64,000 bases of DNA from Maribacter cobaltidurans (lineage in GTDB: Bacteria > Bacteroidota > Bacteroidia > Flavobacteriales > Flavobacteriaceae). Below, piece after piece: positions 44,514-53,222 of the stretch. Position numbers and translations under genes: made by a program. Where the stretch lies: NCBI RefSeq assembly GCF_002269385.1, contig NZ_CP022957.1:186001-250000 (forward strand). The letters are read 5' to 3'. The notes below the pieces were generated by a model. The model did no database searches, was not told where the DNA came from, and worked only from the letters and a program-made list of their open reading frames with translations. Positions within the stretch are counted from its first letter, which is position 1. Each line of letters opens with the position of its first letter.

Positions 44514-45389
44514 TTATTCCTTACCAGCCTTAAACAAAAAGTCCTTTTCTGCTTTGGACAAACTCTCATATCCAGATTTGCTTATTTTGTCGAGTATCGC
44601 ATCTATTTTTTTTTGTTTGCTTTGCGCATCGTAGTTCACGGTGTTTTTAGAGGTATTTTGGCTTTTGTTCTTGTATACGGTTTTAAGAGGCGCCTTTTTT
44701 TCCTTGCGTTTGAACAAATTGACTATACTATCAAAAAAATTGGAAAACCCGGATCCTATATCATTTCCTTTGAACAATTGGCTCGCATAAAGATAGCCTA
44801 ACAATGCTCCGCCCAAATGAGCCAAATGCCCTCCAGCATTTCCACTGGTAGGCAGTTGAACCAAATCCATCAACACCACAAATACCCCTATATACCATAG
44901 CTTTATATTGAAAAAAATAACCCTAACCTCTTGATTGGGTATATAGGTACAAATAAAGATAAGGATGGCACTAGCCCCTGCAGAAGCTCCTATCAAGGCC
45001 GCATTTACATTAAAAAATGCCGGGAAAATATTATATCCCAGCATAAAAAATAGGCCTCCTAGGATGACACCCAAAAAGTAAACGTTTAAAAAACGTCTGC
45101 CATCAAAAAGATTTAAAAATATCCTGCCCACAAAAAAGATAAGGAGCATATTCCAGAACACATGCCCCAACCCTCCATGAAAAAAAGAGTAGGTAATAAT
45201 GGACCAAGGTTGAACCAAAAAACCAAAAAAATCATTGGGCAGTTCAAACCATTGTACGATACTATTTTTTGAAATGCCTAAGAGAAAGGGAATAAGTGCG
45301 TTTAGGATGTATACAGCAACATTGATGGCAATCAATTTCTCCGCTACGTTCAGTCTTGCATACTGGTATTTTAAATTGATTCCTGCCAT
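44514..45389 (-). CDS. Rhomboid-family membrane protein with degenerate GxSG motif
   Basis: This 291-residue protein has six hydrophobic helices of the rhomboid fold followed by a hydrophilic C-terminal tail from about 210 ending in SGYESLSKAEKDFLFKAGKE. The catalytic His191 is kept in AHLGG, but the serine motif reads GASAG (Ser136 followed by Ala137) rather than GxSG. It may be a weak protease or a pseudo-protease. Its ATG overlaps the stop of the preceding rhomboid gene (TAATG). Paired rhomboids next to mutL are a usual arrangement in Flavobacteriaceae. Confidence 0.88.
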   Translation of the reverse strand: MAGINLKYQYARLNVAEKLIAINVAVYILNALIPFLLGISKNSIVQWFELPNDFFGFLVQPWSIITYSFFHGGLGHVFWNMLLIFFVGRIFLNLFDGRRFLNVYFLGVILGGLFFMLGYNIFPAFFNVNAALIGASAGASAILIFICTYIPNQEVRVIFFNIKLWYIGVFVVLMDLVQLPTSGNAGGHLAHLGGALLGYLYASQLFKGNDIGSGFSNFFDSIVNLFKRKEKKAPLKTVYKNKSQNTSKNTVNYDAQSKQKKIDAILDKISKSGYESLSKAEKDFLFKAGKE

Positions 45390-46135
45390 TATCTATCCCA
45401 GCGATTATTGTTAAACTGATTTTTCTTCCAATACCACATCATTAAAAATCCAACCAAAGCACCACCTACGTGGGCGAAATGTGCAATCCCTTGTCCAAAA
45501 ATACCGTACCCGGTTATACCCGAAAACAAATCTAGAGCAATCAATACCGGAATAAAATATTTTGCCTTTATCGGGACGGGCAAAAATATAAGGAACAGCT
45601 CGCTATTGGGGTATGACATTCCAAACGCTACAAGTACTCCATATATAGCCCCGGATGCCCCTACAGCGGGTGTATGATAAGCGCTTAGGAAATTATCAAT
45701 AGTCGATTTACCAGCAATATTATACCACTCTGTGTTATACTGCCCTTTAGAAACAATATCCATCACGGTACTCTCCGAAATACCAGAATTTACAAGGGCA
45801 TTCATTCCTTCTTGAAAATAAAAGTAATTGACACCGGTATGCAAGAGTGCAGCACCGAGCCCCGCAGAAAAGTAAAAAAACAGGAATTTATTTCGTCCCC
45901 ACATTCGTTCTAGTGGTGTTCCAAAGGCATACAAAGCATACATGTTAAAAGCGATATGCATAAAACCTCCATGCATGAACATATGGGTCACGATCTGCCA
46001 AATATGGAAGTTTTCATTTTTTGGAAACCATAGGGAGAACCATTGGTACATTTGATCCCCATAAATCTGTGTGGCCACAAAAAATAAAATATTGATAATC
46101 AATAAGTGTTTTATTGCCTCTGTTATTCTGCTCAT
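45389..46135 (-). CDS. Rhomboid family intramembrane serine protease
   Basis: This 248-residue, six-helix protease keeps the full rhomboid signature: HGGFMHIAFNMYALYAFG in the loop-1/helix-2 region, Ser161 in GASGAIYG, and His222 in AHFAHVGGALVG. It should cleave membrane proteins within the lipid bilayer. Substrate is unknown. It starts directly after the mutL stop codon and overlaps the second rhomboid gene by one base. Confidence 0.92.
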   Translation of the reverse strand: MSRITEAIKHLLIINILFFVATQIYGDQMYQWFSLWFPKNENFHIWQIVTHMFMHGGFMHIAFNMYALYAFGTPLERMWGRNKFLFFYFSAGLGAALLHTGVNYFYFQEGMNALVNSGISESTVMDIVSKGQYNTEWYNIAGKSTIDNFLSAYHTPAVGASGAIYGVLVAFGMSYPNSELFLIFLPVPIKAKYFIPVLIALDLFSGITGYGIFGQGIAHFAHVGGALVGFLMMWYWKKNQFNNNRWDR

Positions 46136-47977
46136 TTATATAAATTTTCTATCAATATCATTTTCTGTTAGCGTGATGTAGGTACGTTTGTTAAAAGGGC
46201 TCAGTGCACTTTCCTTGCAGGCGAAGAGGTCATTGACCAATCCCAATTGGGAACGTTCGTCCAATATCTCCCCGGTTTTAACCGACAAAGTTTTGGACAG
46301 CGTTTTGGCCAACATATCTACTTGGGAAAAACTGTCCTCCAAAGCTTCCATCTGAAAGTCCGATATTAATTGTTCCATCACCATTTGCACCTCGCTTTCG
46401 GTTACTACAACAGGTACACCTTTAATCTCCACGGTTTCATGGGTAATATCCCCAAAAACAAAACCAACCGCACAAAGACTTTCCTTTATTTCCCGCAAAA
46501 TAGAAATCTCGCCATGTGTGAAATTCAAGGTCAACGGAAATAACAATTGTTGGCTCACAGCTTCCTTTATCGTTATATTCTTTAAAAAACCTTCATAGAG
46601 CACCCGTTGGTGCGCCCTGCTCTGGTTAATGATCAACATACCGGATTTTATAGTGGAAACAATATATTTTTTTCGCAATTGAAACGTGGTGGTCACCGTA
46701 TCCTGGGTTTCAGTACCATCAAAAATGGAGCTATTGAAACCCTCGGATTCCATTTCCAGAATACTTGATTCCCTATTAGGCACTTTCCGTTCCAAGCCTT
46801 GGTACATATTTTCCCAACCTTGTGCGTTAGGTTGCTTTGAATATCCCACCGCTTTTGCAGTCCTTGATTTTTGAAATGGGTTAAAATCCGCGTCAACGCT
46901 AATACCGGGCATGGAAACGGCTTTATCCTTAAAATTATATGGCGTTTCCAAATTCTGATCTTTTTCGAAATCTAGGGATGGAGCCACGTTGAACTGCCCT
47001 AAGCTATGCTTAATAGTCGACTTTAAATAGGCATACAGCGTATGTTCATCATCAAACTTAACCTCGGTTTTTGTTGGATGGATATTAATATCTATAGTTG
47101 CAGGATCTACCTCCAAACAAATAAAATAACCTGGATGGGTACCGGGTTTTATCAATCCTTCGAACGCGCCCAGTACAGCATGATGCAGATAGGGGCTCTT
47201 AATAAATCGATTATTGGCGAAAAAGAATTGCTCACCCCTACTCTTTTTAGCGAATTCAGGTTTTTGAATGTATCCCGAAATCCTGACCACATTGGTATCC
47301 TCGTTAATGGGTACCAGCTTTTCGTTGGTCTTTCTTCCAAAAATTTGAACTATCCTTTTTTTGAAATCATTACCGGGAAGGTTGAAAACATCACTCCCAT
47401 TGTTATAAAAGCTGAATGAAATTTGAGGATGTGCCAGAGCAACCCTGTGAAATTCATCGGTAATGTGTCTAAACTCGACTTGGTCCGACTTTAAAAAGTT
47501 TCTTCTGGCCGGAATATTAAAAAAAAGGTTCTTTACCATCATAGAAGTTCCTTTGGGAACCACTGCAACTTCCTGACTTATTATTTTACTTCCCTCGATT
47601 TTTATATGGGTACCCACTTCCTCATCCTCAGTACGCGTCATCATTTCCACATGGGCAATGGCCGCTATGGATGCCAACGCCTCCCCCCTAAAACCTTTGG
47701 TATGTAAATTAAAGAGATCTTCTGCCTTTTGGATTTTTGAGGTAGCATGGCGCTCAAAGCTCAAACGAGCATCCGTATCGCTCATACCAATACCATTATC
47801 AACAACCTGAATCAAAGTTTTCCCCCCATCCTTAACGATCAATTTTATATCCGTGGATTGGGCATCAATGGCATTTTCCAACAACTCCTTAACCACAGAG
47901 GCGGGTCGCTGAACTACTTCTCCCGCTGCTATCTGGTTGGCAACGTGATCGGGCAAGAGTCTAATAATATCTGCCAT
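46136..47977 (-). CDS. mutL: DNA mismatch repair protein MutL
   Basis: This 613-residue protein has the GHKL ATPase N terminus: LPDHVANQIAAGEVVQRPASVVKEL (2-26 region), DNGIGM, ATSKI and KGFRGEALASI. The transducer domain follows and a C-terminal dimerisation domain covers about 430-613. It couples MutS mismatch recognition to repair. The region matching the endonuclease motif DQHA(x)2E reads INQSRAHQRVLYE, with Asn451 and Ser453 instead of Asp and His, so nicking activity is doubtful. The gene lies 2 bp after the small membrane protein gene and directly before the rhomboid pair. Confidence 0.95.
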   Translation of the reverse strand: MADIIRLLPDHVANQIAAGEVVQRPASVVKELLENAIDAQSTDIKLIVKDGGKTLIQVVDNGIGMSDTDARLSFERHATSKIQKAEDLFNLHTKGFRGEALASIAAIAHVEMMTRTEDEEVGTHIKIEGSKIISQEVAVVPKGTSMMVKNLFFNIPARRNFLKSDQVEFRHITDEFHRVALAHPQISFSFYNNGSDVFNLPGNDFKKRIVQIFGRKTNEKLVPINEDTNVVRISGYIQKPEFAKKSRGEQFFFANNRFIKSPYLHHAVLGAFEGLIKPGTHPGYFICLEVDPATIDINIHPTKTEVKFDDEHTLYAYLKSTIKHSLGQFNVAPSLDFEKDQNLETPYNFKDKAVSMPGISVDADFNPFQKSRTAKAVGYSKQPNAQGWENMYQGLERKVPNRESSILEMESEGFNSSIFDGTETQDTVTTTFQLRKKYIVSTIKSGMLIINQSRAHQRVLYEGFLKNITIKEAVSQQLLFPLTLNFTHGEISILREIKESLCAVGFVFGDITHETVEIKGVPVVVTESEVQMVMEQLISDFQMEALEDSFSQVDMLAKTLSKTLSVKTGEILDERSQLGLVNDLFACKESALSPFNKRTYITLTENDIDRKFI

Positions 47978-47979
47978 TA

Positions 47980-48276
47980 TTAGGAAAAAAATATGGAGAG
48001 ATCGAAATCTATTATATAAAAGAAAATCAATACGAGAATGGCAAAAATAATTACAAATCGAATTTTTACGTTCCGATCACCCTCCCTTCGGGTGTCCTCC
48101 AAGGCATTGCTTATTTTATTTTTTAAACCCCTTTGGTTATTAATGGTGCTTCGGAACTGATCAAATTTAGGTTCAATCTTATAAGGACTTCCCTTCCCCT
48201 TATCATCATAGAATCTAGGATTGTACTCGAATCTTCTATTTTTTCGTAAACGCGTTATTTTACTTAGCATTCCCAT
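47980..48276 (-). CDS. Small single-helix membrane protein of unknown function
   Basis: This 98-residue (or 96, if started at the ATG at 48270) protein has a basic N terminus (KITRLRKNRRFEYNPRFYDDKG), a central helix-forming region and a single C-terminal hydrophobic segment (FVIIFAILVLIFFYIIDF). Homologues in Flavobacteriaceae are sometimes labelled riboflavin synthase subunit beta, apparently only because ribH is nearby; nothing in this sequence resembles riboflavin synthase. It heads the mutL operon, 2 bp before mutL. A TAACTTTG core 5 nt before the first ATG suggests a leaderless mRNA. Confidence 0.72.
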   Translation of the reverse strand: MGMLSKITRLRKNRRFEYNPRFYDDKGKGSPYKIEPKFDQFRSTINNQRGLKNKISNALEDTRREGDRNVKIRFVIIFAILVLIFFYIIDFDLSIFFS

Positions 48277-48281
48277 GGGCT

Positions 48282-48289
48282 CAAAGTTA
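48282..48289 (-). promoter_or_regulatory. TAnnTTTG element 5 nt before the mutL-operon first start
   Basis: Minus-strand TAACTTTG is followed by 5 nt and the ATG at 48276. It would place the transcription start at or next to the initiation codon. No -33 TTG is found at usual spacing. Confidence 0.5.
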
Positions 48290-48422
48290 CTTAAAATAGA
48301 AAAAAAGCCCGTATAAGGAGAGCCAAAATTTGTTAACAGAAAAATTACCGGTAATCGTTGTGACCTATTTACAAGTTATCCCTTGCATAGAAATTTTCAG
48401 GAATATCGCTCTAAAGTTAAGA

Positions 48423-48905
48423 TTAAGCGCCTAGAGTAGCCATCTTAATTGCCGCAATGGCTGCCTCCGCCCCTTTGTTTCCATGCTTGCCTCCGCTACG
48501 GTCAACAGCCTGTTGCATGGTGTTGTCTGTCAGTACACAGAAAATGACAGGAACATCAAGCTGCACATTTAGGTCCTTGATTCCTTGGGCCGTGGCACTG
48601 CATACAAAATCGAAATGCTTGGTTTCGCCTTGGATGACACTTCCTATGGCAATAACCGCATCCAATTTTTCTTGTCGTATCAGTTTTTTACATCCAAAGG
48701 TAAGTTCAAAACTACCCGGTACATTCCATCGAATTATATTGGAGTCCAGAGCTCCGCAATCCAGTAGGGCGTCTATTGCTCCTTGATACAATCCCTCGGT
48801 AATGTTGGCGTTCCATTCGGATACCACAATCCCAAATCGAAACTCTCTCGCATTTGGAATCGATTCTTTATCGTAGTGCGATAAATTTTTATTCTCGGTG
48901 GCCAT
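48423..48905 (-). CDS. ribH: 6,7-dimethyl-8-ribityllumazine synthase
   Basis: This 160-residue enzyme joins 5-amino-6-ribitylaminouracil and 3,4-dihydroxy-2-butanone-4-phosphate in riboflavin synthesis. It has FGIVVSEWNANITEGL, VPGSFELTFGCKKL and AIGSVIQGETKHFDFVC, which contains the catalytic His, then VPVIFCVLTDNTMQQAVDRSG. Length is typical. Its ATG overlaps the stop of the upstream TPR gene (TAATG), so the two are co-translated. Confidence 0.96.
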   Translation of the reverse strand: MATENKNLSHYDKESIPNAREFRFGIVVSEWNANITEGLYQGAIDALLDCGALDSNIIRWNVPGSFELTFGCKKLIRQEKLDAVIAIGSVIQGETKHFDFVCSATAQGIKDLNVQLDVPVIFCVLTDNTMQQAVDRSGGKHGNKGAEAAIAAIKMATLGA

Positions 48906-49672
48906 TATGCCCCAGTTTTCGCAATGCCAATAAAAGCATCTATGGATTTAGCGGCATCAGAACCTGAAAACTCGTCCTTGATTCTTTGGAAGTATTCCAA
49001 GGCCTTTGAATTATTGCCCATTTCCAAGGCCGTAACTCCTGCTTTGTACAAGAATTTAGGTGTTGTGTAATCGTTTGTACTATGTTTGAAGGCAGCTTCG
49101 TAATATCCTAATGCGTCCGATGGTTGGTCCAATTGCATGAAAGCATCCCCTAGTCCGCCTTTAGCCAAGGCACCCAAAATTTCATCATCAGATTTAAAAT
49201 CCTCCAAGTAATCAATCGCTTCTTGGTATTTGTTCATGTTCAAATAGGACATCCCAGCTGAATAATTGGCCAAATTTGCCGCCTTGGTACCACTGTATTC
49301 CTCAATGATGTCCAAGAAACCATATTTACCCTCTGCACCTTCCAAAGCAAGGGTGAACAAGGAATCCTTGGCAGTGGTACTATTCAATGCTTGATCAAAA
49401 TACTGCTGTGGATAGTACATTTCATTCGCCGCATTGGCCTCTTTTGGATTCAATACAAATTGATTGTAAGCCAAGTAACCTAATACGGCCACCGCGATTA
49501 CCCCAATGGTACCTAATATATAGTTTTGATTTTTTGAAACCCATTCCTCGGTCCTGGAAGCTCCCTCATCCAACGAACTAAAAACCTCCGCAGTTGTACT
49601 TTCCTGCTCTTCAATCTCCTGAGCCTCAACCTTTGTTTTGGGTTTAAATCCTCTTTTCTTGTATGTTGCCAT
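48905..49672 (-). CDS. Membrane-anchored TPR protein (YfgM-like)
   Basis: This 255-residue protein has a charged cytoplasmic N terminus (MATYKKRGFKPKTK), one transmembrane helix (YILGTIGVIAVAVLGYLAY, about 51-69) and then TPR-like helices (NLANYSAGMSYLNMNKYQEAIDYL, AKGGLGDAFMQLDQPSDALGYYEAAF, ALEMGNNSKALEYFQRIKDEF). The topology resembles YfgM of E. coli, a periplasmic chaperone partner of the Sec translocon; this role is inferred. The ATG at 49672 is chosen because the promoter at 49693-49720 lies upstream of it and inside any longer reading. It is co-transcribed with ribH. Confidence 0.85.
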   Translation of the reverse strand: MATYKKRGFKPKTKVEAQEIEEQESTTAEVFSSLDEGASRTEEWVSKNQNYILGTIGVIAVAVLGYLAYNQFVLNPKEANAANEMYYPQQYFDQALNSTTAKDSLFTLALEGAEGKYGFLDIIEEYSGTKAANLANYSAGMSYLNMNKYQEAIDYLEDFKSDDEILGALAKGGLGDAFMQLDQPSDALGYYEAAFKHSTNDYTTPKFLYKAGVTALEMGNNSKALEYFQRIKDEFSGSDAAKSIDAFIGIAKTGA

Positions 49673-49692
49673 CTCTAATTTTATTGGTCGCG

Positions 49693-49720
49693 CAAAAATA
49701 AAGTTTTTATTGAAATCCAA
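49693..49720 (-). promoter_or_regulatory. Promoter of the TPR-ribH operon
   Basis: On the minus strand TTG (49720-49718), 17 nt spacer, then TATTTTTG (49700-49693): a full -33/-7 match to the Bacteroidota promoter consensus. It lies 20 nt before the ATG at 49672. Confidence 0.7.
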
Positions 49721-49744
49721 TAGTGTATTTATTCGTTATTTTTG
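49710..49744 (+). promoter_or_regulatory. Candidate promoter of recF
   Basis: TTG (49710-49712), a 24-nt spacer and TATTTTTG (49737-49744). It overlaps the divergent TPR-ribH promoter and ends 50 nt before the recF ATG at 49795. The spacer is a little long. Confidence 0.5.
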
Positions 49745-49794
49745 GAAGTCCAAGCAGGAGATGCACTTTGCCCAACAAAAAATCGAATCTTTTA

Positions 49795-50874
49795 ATGTAT
49801 TTAAAGACCCTTTCCCTTCTTAATTACAAAAATTTCGAATCCAAAAGTTTAGATTTTGACTCAAAAATCAACTGTTTTGTCGGGGATAACGGAGTGGGAA
49901 AGACCAATATCCTGGATTCAATTTATCATCTATCTTTTGGCAAAAGTTATTTTAACCCAGTATCGTCCCAAAATATTAAGCATGATGCCGATTTCTTTGT
50001 TATAGAGGGACATTTCCAAAAGGATGAAAAAGAAGAGAAAATAGTCTGCAGTCTAAAAAAGGGCAATAAAAAGGTCATCAAGAGAAATGGAAAACCTTAC
50101 GAAAGGTTTGCCGATCATATAGGGGTTTTACCTTTGGTAATCATCTCTCCGGCGGACCGGGACCTTATCCTAGAGGGAAGCGATGTACGCAGAAAATTTA
50201 TGGACGGTGTCATCTCCCAATCGGACAAGGATTACCTGCAATATTTAATAAATTACAACAAAGTACTTTCCCAAAGAAATGCGTTATTAAAGTATTTTGC
50301 CGCCAATCACACCTTTGACAGGGCCACGCTATCCGTCTACAATGACCAGTTGCGAAGCTACGGCACAGAAATATTCAAAAAAAGGGTGAAGTTTTTGGAA
50401 GATTTTATTCCGATTTTCAAAGAACAGTATGAGGCTATCACCAACAATACCGAGAATGTAGATCTTACGTATGACAGTAAATTGCTCTCAGAGGACCTTG
50501 GTTCCTTACTGGAAAATCATCTGGATAAGGATAGGGCCCTGCAATATACCAGTGTTGGGATTCATAAAGACGACCTGAACTTCACCATAAAGGAATTCCC
50601 AATAAAGAAATTTGGAAGCCAAGGCCAGCAAAAATCCTTTTTGATCGCCCTGAAGTTCGCTCAGTTCCATTTTATGAGAAAACTATCTGGCACCAACCCC
50701 ATTTTACTCTTAGACGATATTTTTGACAAACTCGATGAAAATAGGGTTTCCCATATTATTTCATTGGTAAACAAGGAAAATTTTGGTCAGATATTTGTTA
50801 GCGATACCCATGCCGAACGGACCGAGGAGGTAGTTAAAAAAATTCATCAGACCTATAAAATTTTTAAACTTTAA
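49795..50874 (+). CDS. recF: DNA replication and repair protein RecF
   Basis: This 359-residue SMC-like ATPase loads RecA at gaps through RecOR. It shows the Walker [10 protein letters not shown] (30-38), the signature [18 protein letters not shown] and Walker [15 protein letters not shown]. The ATG at 49795 ([15 protein letters not shown]) is chosen: it gives the conserved RecF start, and a longer in-frame start at 49723 would precede the predicted promoter core. It leads a run recF, lipocalin-like lipoprotein, DUF721/DciA. Confidence 0.95.
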   Translation: MYLKTLSLLNYKNFESKSLDFDSKINCFVGDNGVGKTNILDSIYHLSFGKSYFNPVSSQNIKHDADFFVIEGHFQKDEKEEKIVCSLKKGNKKVIKRNGKPYERFADHIGVLPLVIISPADRDLILEGSDVRRKFMDGVISQSDKDYLQYLINYNKVLSQRNALLKYFAANHTFDRATLSVYNDQLRSYGTEIFKKRVKFLEDFIPIFKEQYEAITNNTENVDLTYDSKLLSEDLGSLLENHLDKDRALQYTSVGIHKDDLNFTIKEFPIKKFGSQGQQKSFLIALKFAQFHFMRKLSGTNPILLLDDIFDKLDENRVSHIISLVNKENFGQIFVSDTHAERTEEVVKKIHQTYKIFKL

Positions 50875-50875
50875 T

Positions 50876-51292
50876 ATGCATAGGATATTGGTTTTAGTCT
50901 TGCTCACCATAGTTTCGTGCGCTCGCCGTGTTTCTTCGGAGGATTTTAATCACCTAAATGGGTATTGGGAAATTGAGGAAGTGCAATTCCCCAATGGGAA
51001 CAAAAAAGACTACCCCGTGAATACGGTTGTGGACTATATAAAACTGGAAAATCTTGAGGGATTTCGGAAAAAAATGGTCCCAAGATTCGATGGTACCTTC
51101 GAAACCTCTGATGATGCCGAACCTTTTAGCATTATAGAGAAAAATGGAGTTTTCTATATGAGATACCAAAATCCGTTAAGCGAATGGGAAGAAACCTTGC
51201 TATCTTTATCAAAAGATAAGTTCTCCGTAAAAAATCCGGAGGGAATCATCTATCACTTTAAACGTTTTGAACCCTTAAATATAGCGTTGTAA
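50876..51292 (+). CDS. Lipocalin-like lipoprotein
   Basis: This 138-residue protein has a short lipoprotein signal with Cys at about 15 (LLTIVSCAR). The rest is beta-rich: LNGYWEIEEVQFPNG, VVDYIKLEN, FYMRYQNPLSEWEETLLSLSKDKFSVKN, which fits the small lipocalin-like family of Bacteroidota. No ligand can be predicted. It starts 1 bp after recF and its stop overlaps the next ATG (TAATG), so it is embedded in the recF operon. Confidence 0.75.
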   Translation: MHRILVLVLLTIVSCARRVSSEDFNHLNGYWEIEEVQFPNGNKKDYPVNTVVDYIKLENLEGFRKKMVPRFDGTFETSDDAEPFSIIEKNGVFYMRYQNPLSEWEETLLSLSKDKFSVKNPEGIIYHFKRFEPLNIAL

Positions 51293-51588
51293 TGTCCAAA
51301 AGAGAAAATGACCATCAAAGCTTACAGGATGCATTGTCCGCCTTCATTAAAAAAAATAATCTACAGGAAGGAATGGATAAAGTGGACGTAAGGACAGCAT
51401 GGGAAAATCTTATGGGAAATGGAGTTCAAAACTATACCACGGCGGTGGAGTTAAGAAGGGACACCCTATTTGTATCATTGTCTTCCTCCGTTCTCAGGGA
51501 AGAACTAAGTCATGGCAAATCCAAGATAATAAGTATGCTGAACGAAGAGCTTGGGAAAGAACTGATCAAAAAACTGGTGCTCCGTTAA
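51292..51588 (+). CDS. DUF721 family protein (DciA-like)
   Basis: This 98-residue protein matches the DUF721/DciA-type domain: LQDALSAFIKKNNLQEGMDKVDVRTAWENLMGN, then LFVSLSSSVLREELSHGKSKIISMLNEELG. DciA proteins help load the replicative helicase in bacteria that lack DnaC, so a replication role is plausible and agrees with the recF neighbour. The ATG overlaps the previous stop (TAATG). Confidence 0.87.
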   Translation: MSKRENDHQSLQDALSAFIKKNNLQEGMDKVDVRTAWENLMGNGVQNYTTAVELRRDTLFVSLSSSVLREELSHGKSKIISMLNEELGKELIKKLVLR

Positions 51589-51592
51589 TGTA

Positions 51593-51625
51593 GGTCATAA
51601 AAAAAACCGGCCCATTGGACCGGTT
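51593..51625 (-). terminator. Rho-independent terminator after ndk
   Basis: The hairpin AACCGG-N9-CCGGTT (51605-51625, extended by CC/GG pairs inside) is followed on the minus strand by eight T residues (51606 down to about 51599). It lies 27 bp after the ndk stop and also sits just past the DUF721 stop on the plus strand, where the T tract is weaker. Confidence 0.75.
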
Positions 51626-51652
51626 CGTATTTGATTTAACTTTTTCTATACC

Positions 51653-52072
51653 TTAAAAAATTTCCCTTCCGGAAAAATGGAATGCACTTTCAATTGCCGC
51701 ATTTTCATCACTGTCGGAACCATGAATGGCATTTTCAGCGATATCCTTGGCGAACATTTTTCGAACGGTCCCCTCGGCAGCTTCAGCAGGGTTTGTTGCC
51801 CCAATTAGAGCCCTAAAATCCTCCACGGCATTTTCCTTTTCTAAAATGGCGGAAACAATGGGTCCCCTGGTCATAAATTCTACCAACTCGCCAAAGAAAG
51901 GTCTTTCCTTGTGTATCGCATAAAATTCTTGAGCGTCCCTAACACTCAATTGTGTGTATTTCATTGCCACAATCTTAAAACCGGCTGCAGTAATTTTTTC
52001 CAAAATTGCCCCAATATGACCGTTTTCAACAGCGTCTGGCTTTATCATTGTGAAAGTTCTATTTGTAGTCAT
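51653..52072 (-). CDS. ndk: Nucleoside diphosphate kinase
   Basis: This 139-residue enzyme transfers gamma-phosphate between nucleoside di- and triphosphates through phospho-His117 in [12 protein letters not shown]. It begins [19 protein letters not shown] and includes [15 protein letters not shown] and [14 protein letters not shown]. Start ATG at 52072 is chosen since it gives the family's N terminus and lies after the promoter at 52089-52118. The gene is monocistronic and divergent from nrnA. Confidence 0.97.
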   Translation of the reverse strand: MTTNRTFTMIKPDAVENGHIGAILEKITAAGFKIVAMKYTQLSVRDAQEFYAIHKERPFFGELVEFMTRGPIVSAILEKENAVEDFRALIGATNPAEAAEGTVRKMFAKDIAENAIHGSDSDENAAIESAFHFSGREIF

Positions 52073-52088
52073 TTTTACGAATTTTGCG

Positions 52089-52118
52089 CAAAAATACGCT
52101 TTTCCCAAAGAACAACAA
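52089..52118 (-). promoter_or_regulatory. Promoter of ndk
   Basis: Minus-strand TTG (52118-52116), 19-nt spacer, TATTTTTG (52096-52089): a full consensus match ending 16 nt before the ndk ATG. Confidence 0.7.
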
Positions 52119-52192
52119 CTTTATAAAGCGTTACTAAAAGTGAATTGGGATGAAATTGAATTAAGTAATCTCATCCCTTTCCCATTAAATTG

Positions 52193-52200
52193 TATCTTTG
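52193..52200 (+). promoter_or_regulatory. TAnnTTTG element 5 nt before nrnA
   Basis: TATCTTTG is followed by 5 nt and the ATG at 52206, predicting a leaderless transcript. No TTG is present at the usual -33 distance. Confidence 0.5.
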
Positions 52201-52205
52201 CGCCC

Positions 52206-53222
52206 ATGAATTTTGAGCAAGTAAATGCACTAAATAAATTGCTTTCCTCCCAAAAAAGGATTGCCATAGTACCGCACAAGAATCCAGATGGGGATGCTAT
52301 AGGGTCCACCTTGGCACTTTCCCATTACTTATCCAAAAAAGGACATAAAACACATGTTCTTGCTCCAAATGATTTCCCCAAATTCTTAAAATGGATGCCC
52401 GGTGCCCATGAAATATTGAATTTTGAAAGGCATAATACCGAAACAAAAAAATATATTGCGGAAGCTGAATTGATTTTTACACTGGACTTTAACGACTTTG
52501 GCAGGGTTGGACAAATGGCGGGATGTCTGGAAAATGCTTCGGGAGATTTTATCATGATAGACCATCACCAACAGCCATCGGATTATGCTTTAATAACCTA
52601 TTCCGATGTTAGCATGAGCTCTACTTGCGAAATGGTATACACCTTAATAGACTCTTTGGGAGACAATGATTTAATTGATAAGGATATTGCCAATTGTATC
52701 TATACCGGCATTATGACGGATACAGGCTCGTTCAAGTTCAAGGCCACCACCAGCAAAACACACCGGGTTGTGGCCGACCTTATGGACAAGGGAGCAGACA
52801 ATGTGGAAATACACCAGTGGGTGTACGACACCAATTCACCAAGTAGATTGCACCTCTTGGGTTGTGCCCTAAAAAACTTGGTCATCCTTGAGGAGTTCAA
52901 TACGGCCTACATTACTTTGACCCAAGAAGAACTGGACCGTTTCAACTACGAAAAAGGGGATACCGAAGGATTCGTAAACTATGGCCTTACTTTGGATAAT
53001 ATTCGTTTTGCCGTTATTTTTATCGAAAACAAGGAAGAAGGTATTTTTAAAATTTCTTTCAGATCGGCCGGGAGTTTTTCGGTGAATGAATTCGCAAGAA
53101 ATCATTTTGATGGTGGGGGACACATAAATGCCGCTGGAGGTAAAAGCGAAAGACCATTACAGGAAACCATCGACTTTTTTGTATCTCTATTGCCACAATA
53201 TAAAAAAGCGTTGACAGAATGA
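52206..53222 (+). CDS. nrnA: Bifunctional oligoribonuclease/PAP phosphatase (DHH family)
   Basis: This 338-residue DHH-DHHA1 phosphoesterase degrades short RNA oligomers and dephosphorylates pAp. The metal ligands are in IVPHKNPDGDAIGS (His24, Asp28, Asp30), TLDFNDFGRVG, and MIDHHQQP (Asp119-His120-His121). The DHHA1 domain ends with NEFARNHFDGGGHINAAGG. The start at 52206 (MNFEQVNALNKLL) is preferred over a 52-codon upstream extension that overlaps ndk and is not conserved. The last 4 bases overlap the gldI start (ATGA), so GldI is translationally coupled. Confidence 0.92.
   Translation: MNFEQVNALNKLLSSQKRIAIVPHKNPDGDAIGSTLALSHYLSKKGHKTHVLAPNDFPKFLKWMPGAHEILNFERHNTETKKYIAEAELIFTLDFNDFGRVGQMAGCLENASGDFIMIDHHQQPSDYALITYSDVSMSSTCEMVYTLIDSLGDNDLIDKDIANCIYTGIMTDTGSFKFKATTSKTHRVVADLMDKGADNVEIHQWVYDTNSPSRLHLLGCALKNLVILEEFNTAYITLTQEELDRFNYEKGDTEGFVNYGLTLDNIRFAVIFIENKEEGIFKISFRSAGSFSVNEFARNHFDGGGHINAAGGKSERPLQETIDFFVSLLPQYKKALTE

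Noticed and set aside
48298..48330. Weak hairpin with a T run downstream of ribH on the minus strand
   Set aside because: Only four or five base pairs including wobble pairs can form; the T run alone is not enough to call a terminator.
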